Assembly (NCBI GenBank): GCA_021234155.1
Contig: JAJEKV010000037.1
Location: forward strand, 250,001-314,000
Direction: 5' to 3'
DNA from: Isoetes taiwanensis
Lineage: Eukaryota; Streptophyta; Lycopodiopsida; Isoetales; Isoetaceae
Length of the DNA stretch: 64,000 bases
Shown one piece after another: positions 35,561 to 46,640 of the stretch. Both the position numbers and the translations under genes were made by a program. Within the stretch, counting starts at the first letter, position 1, and each line of letters begins with the position of its first letter. Below the pieces are notes generated by a model. That model was not told the origin of the DNA, searched no databases, and saw only the letters and a program-made list of their open reading frames with translations.

Positions 35561-37090
35561 CTAACTAGTCTTGAAATCGCCAGAAGGCGGGTTGTCTTCA
35601 AGAAACTTCTTAACTTGGGCCGCCCCTACCGAAAGTGACCCAAGTTCCCGATGATGCTTGCTGACGAGCCTCCCTGGATGGCTCTCACCAGGTCTTCTAC
35701 CCTGCGGTCGGATGTAAGGGCCGCGATCCATCGCTAATCTCGGCCGACGTGGGGTATGGCGAAGTCGAAGAGGTCAAGTGCCATTGCCCTCTTGACTAAG
35801 ACAGCATAGTCGACATTTGTTGCTATTCGAGCATGCCTGCCGAAGCCTGAGAGTGCAATCAGCATAAACACTCCTTCTTCGCCCCTGGGACTGAACTTGC
35901 GGTGAATTACCGCTATTCTCCCATCCGTCAGCAGCGGCAAGTAGTACCCGGCGACGCTGTCGTTGTGGTGTCGCCCGAAGCTTTCTCCGCTTGTTTGGCC
36001 TCCGGCTTCGTGGCCGGCGTACTTCGTCGACCTCCACCGATTGAGCTCCTCAGTAGTCTTCGATTGTGGGTCGAGCCTCCTGAGGTCGATTCCTTCTCCT
36101 TTTGGCAGGGGTGATATCGAAGGACCCGGCATTAGGATGCTCGTGGTCTTCCCACGGATCCCCATCTGTTCTTGGAGGGCGAGGAACTCCTCCTCTGTTG
36201 GCAGCTCCCGCTCGTCCATCAATTGCGATGCCGCTTTGTAGGCACGGATATCGGAGGTCGTCTCCCCTGTGTAGGTGTCGGACTCCCTCACTTGGAAGCG
36301 GGGAAGTTCGAGGCTCCCCGGGGACGATGAAGTCGCCCAGGTCGGTCTCACTGCTTGTTGGTGGAGCATTCAGTCCAACTGAGCTCCCTCTCAGGCATTC
36401 GGGAAGGTTCGGATGTCGCCGAGGAGTAGATACTCCTCTCCGCCGATGATGATAGGGGCTAGGCTTGTGATGCCTAGCCCGGTGGGGGAGCAACTCGATG
36501 CCCTGGCCGCCTTTCGAAATTGATCAGCTCCCGCCTCCTTGGCGCCGTTCTTCGCCCTGCGAGTCGAAGCTCCAGGTGTATCCTTCGTCGTCGACTCCCT
36601 CTTCATCTTCTCTTGCTTCCTCGTTCCTCGCTGATACCGCAACATCATCCGCTCTTCCTCTTAATCGCTATGGGGTCTACCTCCACCGGAGGGATAGAGG
36701 TTGCCCCCATCGGGTTCTCGGCCTTGGGTGGGATAAGAAGATGGCTAGGGCGGGGTGTAAGAGAAGTACTTGGTCCTGTTGGCTGTCGGGACCATGTAGT
36801 CGTAGTCTAGCGCCTTGTTAGTCAAGTACTTGGCGATGTTGGGGACATCGCCCAAGGCTGCTTGAAGGGACGGGCGGGGAACGAAGTATCCTATGCAAGG
36901 GGGAACTTGAACAAGGGAGGGTCCTACCCTAGCTTGAAATTCTGCTAGCACCTGCCTATAAGCTGGGGTTGCATTTAGCGTAGCTTGGATGTCGATTTCT
37001 TTCACAAAGACTTGGAAGATGTCGTTGACATCTGCCTCGAGAATAATGGGCACCGGGCCTGCACCATCGCCCGAAATCAGCAGTAGCCAT
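35561..37090 (-). pseudogene. ORF2, second copy of the unknown element protein
   Basis: Start ATG at 37090 (MATADFGRW), stop at 35561-35563. It has the same three blocks as the plus-strand copy. The N-terminal VNDIFQVFVKEIDIQATL...GYFVPRPSLQAALGDVPNIAKYL lies at 37050-36750. The charged middle has TGLGITSLAPIIIGGEEY. The C-terminal RESDTYTGETTSD...SPRGEEGVFMLIALSGFG...NVDYAVLVKRAMALD lies at 36300-35760, ending VKKFLEDNP. At least three single-base shifts break it, but at positions different from those in the other copy, so the common ancestor was probably one frame of about 500 codons. Function unknown. Confidence 0.75.
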
Positions 37091-37204
37091 TGATCTAGCA
37101 AGGAAGGGAGTATCAAACGGATGCAGAAGCGCCTCAGGGAGCTGAAAGATCGCCTAAGCAGTGGGGAGCAAATTTGCAGGGTACCAATTGAGAAATGGGG
37201 AACT

Positions 37205-37212
37205 TATTTATA
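37205..37212 (-). promoter_or_regulatory. TATA box for ORF2 (minus element)
   Basis: TATAAATA on the minus strand, 115 bp before the ORF2 start, matching the plus-strand element. Confidence 0.7.
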
Positions 37213-37390
37213 GAAAAGGGGAAAACCCTAATTTTTGGATGACTTAGAATTTACTGAGATTAGGCAATTCTAACCTATTAAGTGATGCAATTGCAAGTTT
37301 GAAGTATATTTCTAGGGTTTGAGCATGCTAAGGACAGCTACTGAACCTATTGTGCAATTTGGAGATCATTTGGTGATGAAATGGTACGGG

Positions 37391-37457
37391 GTCTCACACG
37401 TTGCGCCCAGCCCGATTTCTAAAATGTAGAAATCTGTCCTGGCGCGACGTATGAGAC
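37391..37457. promoter_or_regulatory. Hairpin copy 1 in the minus element
   Basis: Same GTCTCACACGTTGCGCCCAG-type arms as 13076-13142 but with a different inner stem and loop (CCGATTTCTA...TAGAAATCTG), which still pairs. It differs from its partner at 37590 at one base in an arm. Confidence 0.9.
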
Positions 37458-37589
37458 ATAGGTCCCAATTGGGCTAGGATTACTCAATTTAGATGATCTA
37501 AGGCTGTAATTCCACTAAACTCATCGAGTTAGGCAGAATTGACCCCTTACTTGGTCGATTTGGAGCTGTTTTGGGCATTTTTGGGCATG

Positions 37590-37656
37590 GTCTCACACGT
37601 TGCGCCCAGCCCGATTTCTAAAATGTAGAAATCTGTCCTGGCGCGACGTGTGAGAC
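37590..37656. promoter_or_regulatory. Hairpin copy 2 in the minus element
   Basis: Near-identical partner of the 37391 hairpin, 199 bp away, lying about 145 bp beyond the end of the histone-like gene. Confidence 0.9.
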
Positions 37657-37799
37657 ATCGTCTCAATTTTGCTCAAAACTCTAATTTAATTAAAACAAAA
37701 GCTAGGGATCGATATCTTGACCTATTTAAACAAGGTTTGACACTTTATTTACACAAAATTTTCTTTATATTAACAAAATTTTCCAATTATTTACAAAAC

Positions 37800-39006
37800 T
37801 CAAGGTCGTTCACCCTTGATGTGCCTGGCAAGATACATATCCTGCCTCATGAGGGTAACCCTCTTCGCGTGCACCGTGCAGGCCGTTGAATCTTCAAAAT
37901 GTTTTACTATATGCGCTTCGGCCGCCTCCTGTAAACACAGCAGCATCTCATCGGTCACGCGCATGTCTGTGTTGTATTCTTGTATGACTTCGCGGACCAA
38001 ACGCTGGAACGGCGCCCGGGGAATCAGGAGTCCGTAACTCTTCTGGAAGTGGCGGATCTCCTTGAGTGCCCTGTCTTCCAGCTTCTTCTTCTTGCTCCGC
38101 TTCTTCCCTGGTGCTCGGGGAGGCTTGGGCTTTGGTGGAGGAGGCTTGATGAATGCGGCTCTTCGTCGGGTGCCCGCCTTCAATCGTTCTCACCCGGTGC
38201 TCCTGGTAATAGGCATTGTAGGCCTCCCACTTTGCCATATACGCGTTGTGCTCCCTGATCCTCTTCTGATAGACCTTTAAGGGGTCTATCACATAGGCTT
38301 CCCGTTGCGGCCGTGGGGCCTTGACCCTATCCCACGTCGGAAATGGTGGGGGCTTCGCCACCTGCCCGGCCTCCTCCTGCTCTTGGGCCGTCTGCTCGGG
38401 TACCTCTTCCTCTACGACCGGGGGCTTTGAAGAGCTTGCCCCGTCTGCGCCCGGCACGTAGTCTTGGTCCGAATCGTCGGTAGTGGCCGGGGTCTCCTCT
38501 CCCGACGGCTCGTTGATGACAAGGTTCTCCGCCCTCTTCCCAACCTTGACCACCTTCCTCTTGCCTGCCTTTATGGCCTTGGCCTTCCTCTTCTTGGATC
38601 CGCTGGCGTCTTCCCGACTCTTTGTTCTCCGCTCCCGGCGGCGCTCTTTGACTTCGTACTTGTGGACGAAGCGTGCGAGGTCGGCCTCTTCTTCCGGGGT
38701 GAGTCGGCGGGCATTCTCCTCCTCTCCTCCTGCTCCTCCCCGAGGGGTGGATCTCGACCCAGGGGTTGTTCTTGGGCTGTTGATGGGTCCGCCTGTTCCC
38801 TCTGCTCCTCCTGTGGGTTGGCGTCCCCCTGGTGTTGCTCCTGCTGCTGCCCGTTTTCTGCCTCCTGCCGTGCAATTTCGTCGAGGATCTCACTCATGAC
38901 GTCTGGCCCGTCGTCCTCCAAGAGTTCTGTGTGGTCGCTCCGGTCCGACCCTGCTTCCTCACTTGACGAAGATTCGTCGCCGTGGAGAAGGCGTCGCCGT
39001 GGAGAA
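37800..39006 (-). pseudogene. Retrotransposon-encoded histone H3-like protein (fold intact)
   Basis: The C-terminal 89 residues (38069-37803) align end to end with H3 without a gap. [59 protein letters not shown] and the last residues KGERP match the H3 C-terminus. EIRHFQK and TLMR.D..LAR are CENH3-like; the loop-1 length and PFQRLVRE are canonical H3. The cysteine and histidine of the CxxHAKR dimer-interface motif are kept. The tail is at least 270 residues: an acidic start (ESSSSEEAGSDRSD, possible ATG at 38897), then KERRRERRTK-type basic runs, and [16 protein letters not shown]. Single-base shifts near 38715 and 38165 split the tail, but the histone fold lies in one open frame. There are no introns. 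Presumably nuclear and DNA-associated, by inference. Confidence 0.88.
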
Positions 39007-42000
39007 TGTGTACTCTTTCGCAATGAATACAGTGACATGAATGTATGCCCCAAGTGCAATGAGCCACGATATGATGAAAAAGCAAAGTCCAAAGTGCCAA
39101 AGAAGGTCTTGCGACAAATGCCAATCATTCCACGTCTGCAAGTTATGTTTAAGTGTCCTTCCCTAGCACAATTCATGGACTTCCATGCAAAACACCGAAG
39201 CAATGATGGAATCTTGAGGTATCCAACCGATGGTGAGGCATTAAAATATATAGAAGACAAATGGAAGCATTTTAAGGATGAACCTAGGAATGTTCGTTTG
39301 GCTTTGGGTATGGATGGCGTATGTCCATTTAGCACATTGTCATCTACTCATAGCGTTTGGCCGATTGTTGTTATAAACTACAATATACCACCTTGGATGG
39401 CAACTAAGGCAGGCCATTTAATGCTCACACTTATAGTTCCAGGTACTTATCTCTACATAGCATTACAACTCGTGTTTACATAGGTTATGGTTTCCTGATT
39501 TAGATTTGAATGGTATGTATTTAGGCAAATGCCAAGTGAAGGATATGAACGTGTACTTAGAGCCTCTTGTAGAGGAACTTGACATCTTATGGAGAGGAAT
39601 ACGTATGTATGATATTTATAGACAACCACACAATTTCATGTTTCATGGGATATTATGTTTCACTATTCATGACTATCCCGGACTTGGTGTAGCATCAGGT
39701 ACAATGTTATCATTCATTATTTATTTTAAACTATTTTCCAACTATATTACAAAATTGAAGTTGTACTTTGCAGGATTGCAAACTAGTGGAAAATGTGGAT
39801 GCCCATCATGTGGCCAGGAACTAACATCTTATAAATCAAAACATCTATCAAAGATGATATACACAAACCATAAAAAGTATCTACCATTGGATCATGAGCT
39901 TCGTCGTGGTGATACAACACATGTGCCTAAAAGAAGAACTCCATTGATTGGTTGCAAACATGGAATGATCGCGGACTGAATAGTTCTACACCTCCACCTG
40001 GCATGAAGAGACTATCCATACTTTACAAGTTGGAATACTGGTCTGAATTGAAGATTGCACATCTCTTGGATCCTATGCATATTTTTAAGAACGTGAGCCA
40101 TTCACTTTGGCGACATCTTACAGGAGATTGGGAGACTCTTAATGCTAGAAATGATTTAAAGGATAACAACATCAAAGCAGAATTGTGGCCAATCATAGAA
40201 GAAGGCAAAGCTCCTCGCTTTCGTCGAGGTCCTTGGGTATTGAAAAGGGATGAACTCAAACAAGTAAAAGACTCTCTTAAAACTCTTCGCACTCCAACGG
40301 GACATGGATCCTCCCTAAGAAGGGCATTCACAAAAGATGGAGATCTTACCGGCTTAAAATCGCATGATTGGCACAGGTTTCTACAGGTAAGTATACAAAT
40401 AATGGATGAACAATATTGACAACTTGTATGTACGACTAATTAGATTTTTTTTCCTTGTTACAGTATATTCTCCCATGTGCATTAGAGAATTGCCTTACGC
40501 CTTCTATCCGAAAGGTCATCTATAGACTCGCAAGTTTCTCTAGGTGGGTGTCTTCTAAAGAGATTGTAGCTGCTGATATTCCCACTATGGAAATAGAGAT
40601 TGCAGAGATATTATGCCAGCTAGAACACTTATTTCCCACTAGCTTTTTTGACCTTCAGGTATGTAGTTAGTTGAATAAATTTAACATTGGCAATCACACA
40701 TACTAAATGCGATTCATCAGGTACATTTGTTGGTGCATTTGCCACAAGAGATTTTGCTCGTGGGTCCAAACCCCTCTAGATGGATGTTCTTTTTAGAGAG
40801 ATATATGAAGGTATTAAAAGGCTTTGTGCGTCAAATGGCTAGACCTGAGGGATGTATGGCGGAAGGACATTGTGACGTCCCCTACTCGTATACGGTGCAC
40901 TCACCGTATACAAACAGGAGTTCATCCCCCATACCAGCCCCATGCTAATACAGGGCCCTCCACATGACACTGCAACCGTGACGGGTTCCAGTGGGAAGAG
41001 TGGAAGGGTCATTGCACCCCGTCTCCCTCAGGGCCTACCTAGCTGCGGAAGCGTAAACATACATGTCAGTAGCACATACATCAACATCATATGACCATCA
41101 CGAAGGATGGCCCTCCACATATCTGCATAGACAAAGATCAGCACATCACATAGGGAATCCTACCCAAGGCTCAGACTCGAAGGGATGACTGACGGCTTAG
41201 GTCTCCAGAGTTCATTGCAGACAGAATTCATGGCAATAGATTTGGCTGGCATAAGAACATGGCATAGGGTTGTCCACTCCATCCGCCCCTCCCCGCACAC
41301 TTTGCGAGTAGGTTGAAAAGTGTTGGGACCGATCAGTAGCCCGCACGGATGCATAGCCAAGGGGCTATATCCCGGGTTGCATCTCCCCAGCCCGATGGGG
41401 CGGTAGGGATCCCTCCCTCCAGAGATCTACATGCCGACTCAAGGTGACTAGAGGGCCCACGCCCGTATCACGACTTGAACTCAATGGAAGGTCATATTCA
41501 CCACCTCACGAAGTGTGAGCCCATGCCTTGCCCACACGCAGTGGCAAGCCATTAGACCTAGTCACAATGATCCCGGCAAAGCACTAACACACCATAGGGA
41601 TCGCTCAGAGTCAACACGAACCTCCTTATAAGCCGGCCTCGCCCCTTCACCCACAACCGTGTGTGTGGCTCTTGTGCACAGCCGCGATCTACGGTGTGCT
41701 AGAGAGGCTACTCTAGGAGCATCAACTACAAAGCTTTAGGTCTCTACCCCCTTCCCAATACAAGGAGTTCATAGAGATGCATCATCCATATACTTTCACA
41801 GAGAACTAAAGAACTAAATCTAATCTACAACATAGAGTTAGGTTCTTTAGTTAGAATCGCTATCTAGAGATCTAGAGGGGCTGCTGTGGGCAATCTAATA
41901 GGCTAAACCTACCGATTCAATGACTAAAATAGGGTTTAGACTATCTAATTGGCCAAATACCGATCCTTGAGGGGCTCCTCGACCGAGCTCGACCATCCCA

Positions 42001-43805
42001 CAAACTTCGAATCTAGAGAAACTAAGGATGCAATTCTCCCAAATGAAGTGCGGGATGCGGTTTTGGCCGTTGAGGCAGCCAAAACAGAGTTCAAGCCCTA
42101 AAATCGAAAAATTGGGCTAATTAGGGTTTCCTACCCTATATAGACAAGGGGGTTGGCTAGGGTTTCCAATTATCCCCTTTTTGCATGTGGGATAATTGGA
42201 AATGGGCCCACTTGCCTTTAAGGGCTAGGTGGCCAAATGTGCACACATGGAAATGTGTGCCCACATTAATGTGTACATTGGAAAATGTGCACATTAATTG
42301 CACCTATGGGTGTGGCCCACTTGGCATGAAGTGTCCACTTGGAAATGTGTGCCCCCATTAATGTGTACATTGGAAAATGTGCACATTAATAGTTGCACAT
42401 ATTTCTGGCAAGTTGCCCCCTAGGGCTACTCACCTGGCTACACGCTAGCGTACACGTCAGCTGGAGTGGCGTGTACGCGTGACGAGGCAGTACGGTATAC
42501 GTTCTGGGGCGTATACTGTGCTGGAACGTCACAGACATCTTATTCAGGAGACGTTATTTTTCTTGACGGATGCCACTACATCAATAGATCCAAATGCATT
42601 AAAGATTTGGAAGAAGGAGGCTCCTGATTGGTTAGAAGGTGAAGTCTTACAAGGTCAGGGTAAGCAGCGAAGGTTAAGTGACGAGATGTTTGAAGGCATC
42701 AACAAGTTCGTGTTGAACAACGCAGATGGTCTTACTAGGTGGGTGGAACTGTATAAAGTTGAGAAGGCACAAAGAGATAGTGACAGAAAAGCATATGCTG
42801 CAAGGAATCGTCGAGGACGTCATAGGAAAGTACAATATCCTTCAGAACTAAGACCCCTCCCTGATACTCCGCCCCATTGGTGGCTATCTGAAAAGCTTTG
42901 GGAGGCCGAAGACAATGGAGAAAAAATTCAAGAGGATGACATCAACATTGCACTTGGATGTAATAGATCAGTAAGTCTGGATTTGTTATTGTTTTTATAC
43001 ATTTTTTCATTCATAAATCTCATAAGTGTCACTTCTTGAGCTTTTATTTAATTTGCAGGCTAAGTTTCACAATTTGATGTGGGCCTATGGTCAACATTTT
43101 CGAATTGATAGCATTGACAAAGCTCGCGTGACTTGTGATTCTGGAGTAATTGCCTCATTTGACCAAAAGAGTCGAGCAAGCGCTAGAGATGATAACCCTA
43201 TTGATGGAGAGCTTGAATATGTCGGGGTTATTACTGATATTATTGATGTAGATTTTCGTTCATTTCGACAGACCATACTAAAGGCGAAATGGTTCAAGCC
43301 TCTATACCGTGGAAGAAATCAAACAGTGCGACGACATCCATCCGGTTTCTTTGAAGTCGATTCCACGCATGTCTTAGTAGATGTCAGTGAACCATTTGTG
43401 TATCCACAACAGGTTCAACAAGTATTTTTTCATGTCAACCCTCAAAACAAGGCATGGTGGATTGTTATCCCTACGGAACCAACATCACGTCGACACGTTC
43501 CCAATACCATCCTTGAGGAAGAAGGGGAGGAGCATGAGGAAAATATAGAGCATGAGCAACAATTGGAATTTGTGGAGCCAGAAAATGTAGAAGATTATGA
43601 AGCTCAAGGGGGAACAACCAGTGAAGAGTTGAGATCACCAATGCACTCCCCAATGGAACTTGAAGAAGACTATATTGAAGAGGAGGAAGACGTTGAGCTT
43701 CAAATGCCAAATAGACAGCGAAGATTGTTTCTACAACTAGACGATGATGAATGGAATGACATTCAACATGATTTCTTGGATGAGGTTTTTATGTCAAATG
43801 AATAG
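39007..43805 (+). pseudogene. CACTA tnp2-type transposase, second copy with solo LTR inside
   Basis: 39007-40870 repeats 26184-28049 almost base for base, starting abruptly in exon 2. A four-base difference at 39946 breaks exon 4 (CCATTGATTG against CCACGTGATTG). After the solo LTR the gene continues. Exon 42534-42970 has the LRPLPDTPPHWWLSEKLWEAE block and donor ATCA/GTAAGT. The last exon, 43059-43805, carries the DUF4216-type region (ARVTCDSGVIASFDQ, EYVGVITDIIDVDF..F.ILKAKWF). It ends in an acidic tail and a TAG at 43803. Together with copy 1 this gives a complete eight-exon transposase family member. Confidence 0.88.
40871..42533 (-). mobile_element. Solo Gypsy LTR with perfect 5 bp target duplication
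   Basis: 1,663 bp, TGTGACGTCCCC to GGAACGTCACA, flanked on both sides by GACAT (40866-40870 and 42534-42538). The transposase reading resumes in frame across it once one GACAT is discounted. It has the same orientation and U3 duplication as the LTR at 28050, and the left flank GACAT is the same at both. It is what remains when a full element recombines between its two LTRs. Confidence 0.95.
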
Positions 43806-44059
43806 ATATCATATTTCAATTTGTTGTCACATGTTTCATAACACACATGTTGTTTGAAGTACATTTTCCCTTATGCTCGTATAATATATATTCTTAATTG
43901 CTTTTGAGTTTGAAGTTAGGTGATAGGAGAAACAATTTGTAGTAAGAACATCTAAACAAACACAAAATCTACTACCAATCCCCCTTTCCTCTTTGCAATG
44001 GAGCGTCTATGACCTTGCTATATAAACTACCAATAGATATCGTGTGTGACGAATGTCCT
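43806..44059 (+). other. CACTA transposase 3' flank
   Basis: AT-rich sequence between the transposase stop and the subterminal repeats. No gene. Confidence 0.6.
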
Positions 44060-44461
44060 GACGAATAAGGGGCAATAAGTCAGTTTATTAGTCAGCTTCT
44101 TAGTCAGACAATTAGTCATGTGATTCGTCAAATTATTAGTCAGATTGTTAGTCAAAATATTAGTCAGGCTTTTAGTCAAACTTTTAGTCACATTAATCGT
44201 CAGAAACTTTTAGTCAGGTTTTTAGTCAGGCTTTTAGTCACTTATTTAGTCAATTTATTAGTCAACTTATACGTCAGTTTAAACGTCAGGTTTTTCGTCA
44301 GAAAGTTAATCGTCAGAATATTAGTCATTGTTTTCGTCAGATTTAATCGTCACATAGTTAGTCATATTTTACGTCAACATATTCGTCAAGTAAGCATTTG
44401 ACAAATTGGTTTGGACACTCTGACGATTTTTCTGACGTCTAGTGGTCATTCTCTTGTAGTG
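44060..44461 (+). repeat. CACTA right end with subterminal repeats
   Basis: More than twenty copies of TTAGTCA or TTCGTCA, mostly spaced 8-13 bp, fill 44080-44390. The end is GTAGTG, the complement of the CACTA signature. Such repeats are the binding sites of the accessory TnpA-type protein in En/Spm elements. All point the same way until the last 50 bp, where TGACGATTTTTCTGACG gives two in reverse. Confidence 0.9.
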
Positions 44462-46062
44462 AGACCATTGACAAGAATATATTATGGCTATCTTGGAAGA
44501 TGAAATAATACCTCGAAGCTATGCAGACGTCCAAAAAAGCATTGACAAGGATAAATGGACAGTAGCCATGAATGAAGAACTCAACTCGTTTGAAGAAACT
44601 AAGACATATGAACTTGTGAAGTCAGGTGGCAAGCAGAATATTATTGGCAGCAAATGGCCACTCAAAATTAAACTAAACCCAGATGGTACAAAAAAATACA
44701 AAGCTAGATTAGTAGCTCAAAGGTATACACAGAAAAAGGGGAGAGATTATGATGAAACATATTCACCTATAGTCAAGTTGACAAGCATCAGGATATTATT
44801 GGCCATGGCTAATGCTATGCAATTAGAAATACATCATATGGATGTTAAAACAGCATTTTTAAATGCAACTCTAGAAGAGGAAGCATTCTTAAAGCAACCT
44901 CCAGGGTATGAACAAGGCAAGAATATGATTTGGAAGCTAAACAAAGCTGTGTATGGATTGAAACAGTCTCCAAGGGAATGGTATCTTTGCATGAATCAAT
45001 TTCTGCAAGAACAAGGATTTAACAAGCTGCACAATGATGGTAATCTTTATAGATTTGAGCAGAATAAGGAATATTGCATTATAGCCCTCTATGTAGATGA
45101 CTGTATTATGGTGGCAACCTCACTGAATGTTCTAAAAAAATGCAAGGACATCCTAAAGTCTAGGTTTCAAATGACAGATTTGGGGGAGCTAAGAAAATTC
45201 TTAGGAATCGAGGTGGTTGGAAACAAAGAACAAAAATGGCTCAAATTACATCAAAGTAAGCATATAGAGAATATGCTTAAGAGATTTAACTTGGTTGAGG
45301 CCAAAACTGCAAAAATTCCCATGACTCCAGGACATAGATTGACTGACATTCAGCAATCTACAGATGAAGATATTATAAAGATGGAAAATATACCTTACAG
45401 AGCTTTGGTTGGATGTTTCCTCTATTTAGCTAATTGCACTAGACCAGATATTTCTTATGCTGTAAACATTCTGAGCAGAAGGAATCATGATGCCACTAGG
45501 GAACATTGGGAGGCAGCCAAACGTGTACTCAAATATCTAAAGGGTACTCAAAACCAAGGAATATGCTATGATTCAACAGATCTTACAATGTCTTGCTATA
45601 GTGATGCAGATTGGGAAGGTGACCTATCTTCTAGAAGATCCACCTCAGGTTATGCTATTTTTCTTGGTGGTGGTGTGATTACATGGAGGTGCAAGAAACA
45701 AGCAACAGTAGCAATGAGCTCTGCAGAAGCAGAATATGCTGCATCATCACTTGTTGCTAAAGAAATAGTTTGGCTTAGAAGGTTGTTGCTTGAGCTAAAT
45801 TGTGAACAAGTAAGCCCTACAATAATATGGACAGATAGCCAAAGTTGTATAGCCATAGTGAAGAACCCTGTGCAACATGACAGGACCAAGCACATAGAGC
45901 TAAGTATCCATTTTATAAGGGAATTAGCTGAATTACATTCAAATGATGTATATGGATACTAACAAACAAATTGCTGATATTTTTACAAAGGCTCTTCCTA
46001 CAAACAAATTCTGGGAATTAAAGGCCAAGTTAAAGATAGCAGAAGTCAGACTTATGAGCTGA
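44462..46062 (+). pseudogene. Copia reverse transcriptase and RNase H
   Basis: Continuation of the Copia of fragment B beyond the CACTA element. SYADVQKSIDKDKWTVAMNEE opens the reverse transcriptase. HHMDVKTAFLNATLEEE and ALYVDDCIMVA give the catalytic aspartates. SCYSDADWEGD, STSGYAIFLGG, MSSAEAEYAA and WTDSQSCIAI give RNase H. KHIELSIHFIRE and, after a one-base shift at about 45950, the usual C-terminal ADIFTKALPT follow, with a stop near 46062. A one-base insertion near 44492 breaks the lead-in (YYGYLED). The long central frame of 492 codons is otherwise open, so the element is fairly young. Confidence 0.93.
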
Positions 46063-46070
46063 AGGAGGAG

Positions 46071-46640
46071 TGATGGAAATTCATCTAATAATTCTGCAAG
46101 TTCTAGCCTATGAGAAGCAGTGGCAGTAGGTTATGAGTCATATGAGCATTCATGAGAAGCAGTGGCAGTGAATGCAAGTAAAAAGCACATAAATTGAAAA
46201 GTGGCGCTGCCTGCATTTGAGGCGCTCAGAATCGATTTTTAAAGCTGTATTCCGCAAGCAGCGCCCATATACTTTTCCGCCGTATAAAATGCGTGGAAAA
46301 ATATATTCGTGGAAACCTAGTTAGGTTTCAATGGTTCAGAGGTTTTTTATACGCCTGTGGGATATTTTATACGCCTAGATTGGAAAGCTTATCTATTCCC
46401 TGAACCGCCGGATCTACAGATATATATGATTGCTTATGACTGAGGATGATGATCCACAAGCACAGGAGTGACGATTTGGCTGGTTTACTTTATGCTAGTA
46501 TTTGTTGGTAATATGTTTGATATGGCATAAGGGATTAGTGACCATACTTTGGCTCCCTTATTGCTTTTAAGACAAGTTGTAAATGATTAATCTTGCTAGA
46601 CATTAAATTGAGAATATATTTTGCTCAAATACTAACAAAA
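46071..46640 (+). mobile_element. Copia 3' LTR
   Basis: Starts TGATGGAAATTC immediately after the polypurine tract GAAGGAGGAG (46061-46070). A direct repeat ATGAGAAGCAGTGGCAGT occurs twice in the first 100 bp (46110, 46153), and GTATAAAATGCG near 46285 is a possible TATA box. The 3' boundary is not certain because no second LTR is in the window for comparison. Confidence 0.7.

Larger units (their letters stand above)
28050..39006 (-). mobile_element. Gypsy element (-), 3' LTR to histone-like gene, 5' end missing
   Basis: Read on the minus strand: histone-H3-like gene (39006-37800), hairpin pair, TATA box, ORF2 (37090-35561), gag (35252-33792), pol (33790-30591), 3' untranslated region, polypurine tract, 3' LTR. 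The gene order is that of the plus-strand element but without its pol deletion. There is no 5' LTR or primer-binding site; the internal region is joined at about 39006 to a second copy of the CACTA transposase. Many frame breaks in gag and pol make this copy inactive as read, unless they are sequencing errors. Confidence 0.9.
24938..44461 (+). mobile_element. CACTA (En/Spm-type) transposon inserted in Copia
   Basis: The right end is ...CTTGTAGTG at 44461, preceded by dense subterminal repeats, and the Copia reading resumes right after. A tnp2-type transposase gene lies inside, in the plus orientation. The element was hit by a Gypsy insertion in its sixth visible exon. Because the transposase segment occurs twice (25716-28049 and 39007-43805) around Gypsy internal sequence, its original length was far below the present 19.5 kb span. 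The left terminus is not identified. Confidence 0.8.

Noticed and set aside
37800-38069. Ordinary cellular CENH3 or H3 gene
   Set aside because: It has no introns, has a long unrelated tail, and lies at the same place, in the same order with ORF2 and the hairpins, in two separate Gypsy elements.
44080-44390. CRISPR-like array
   Set aside because: The repeats are 7-8 bp with irregular short spacing at the end of a CACTA element in a plant genome.
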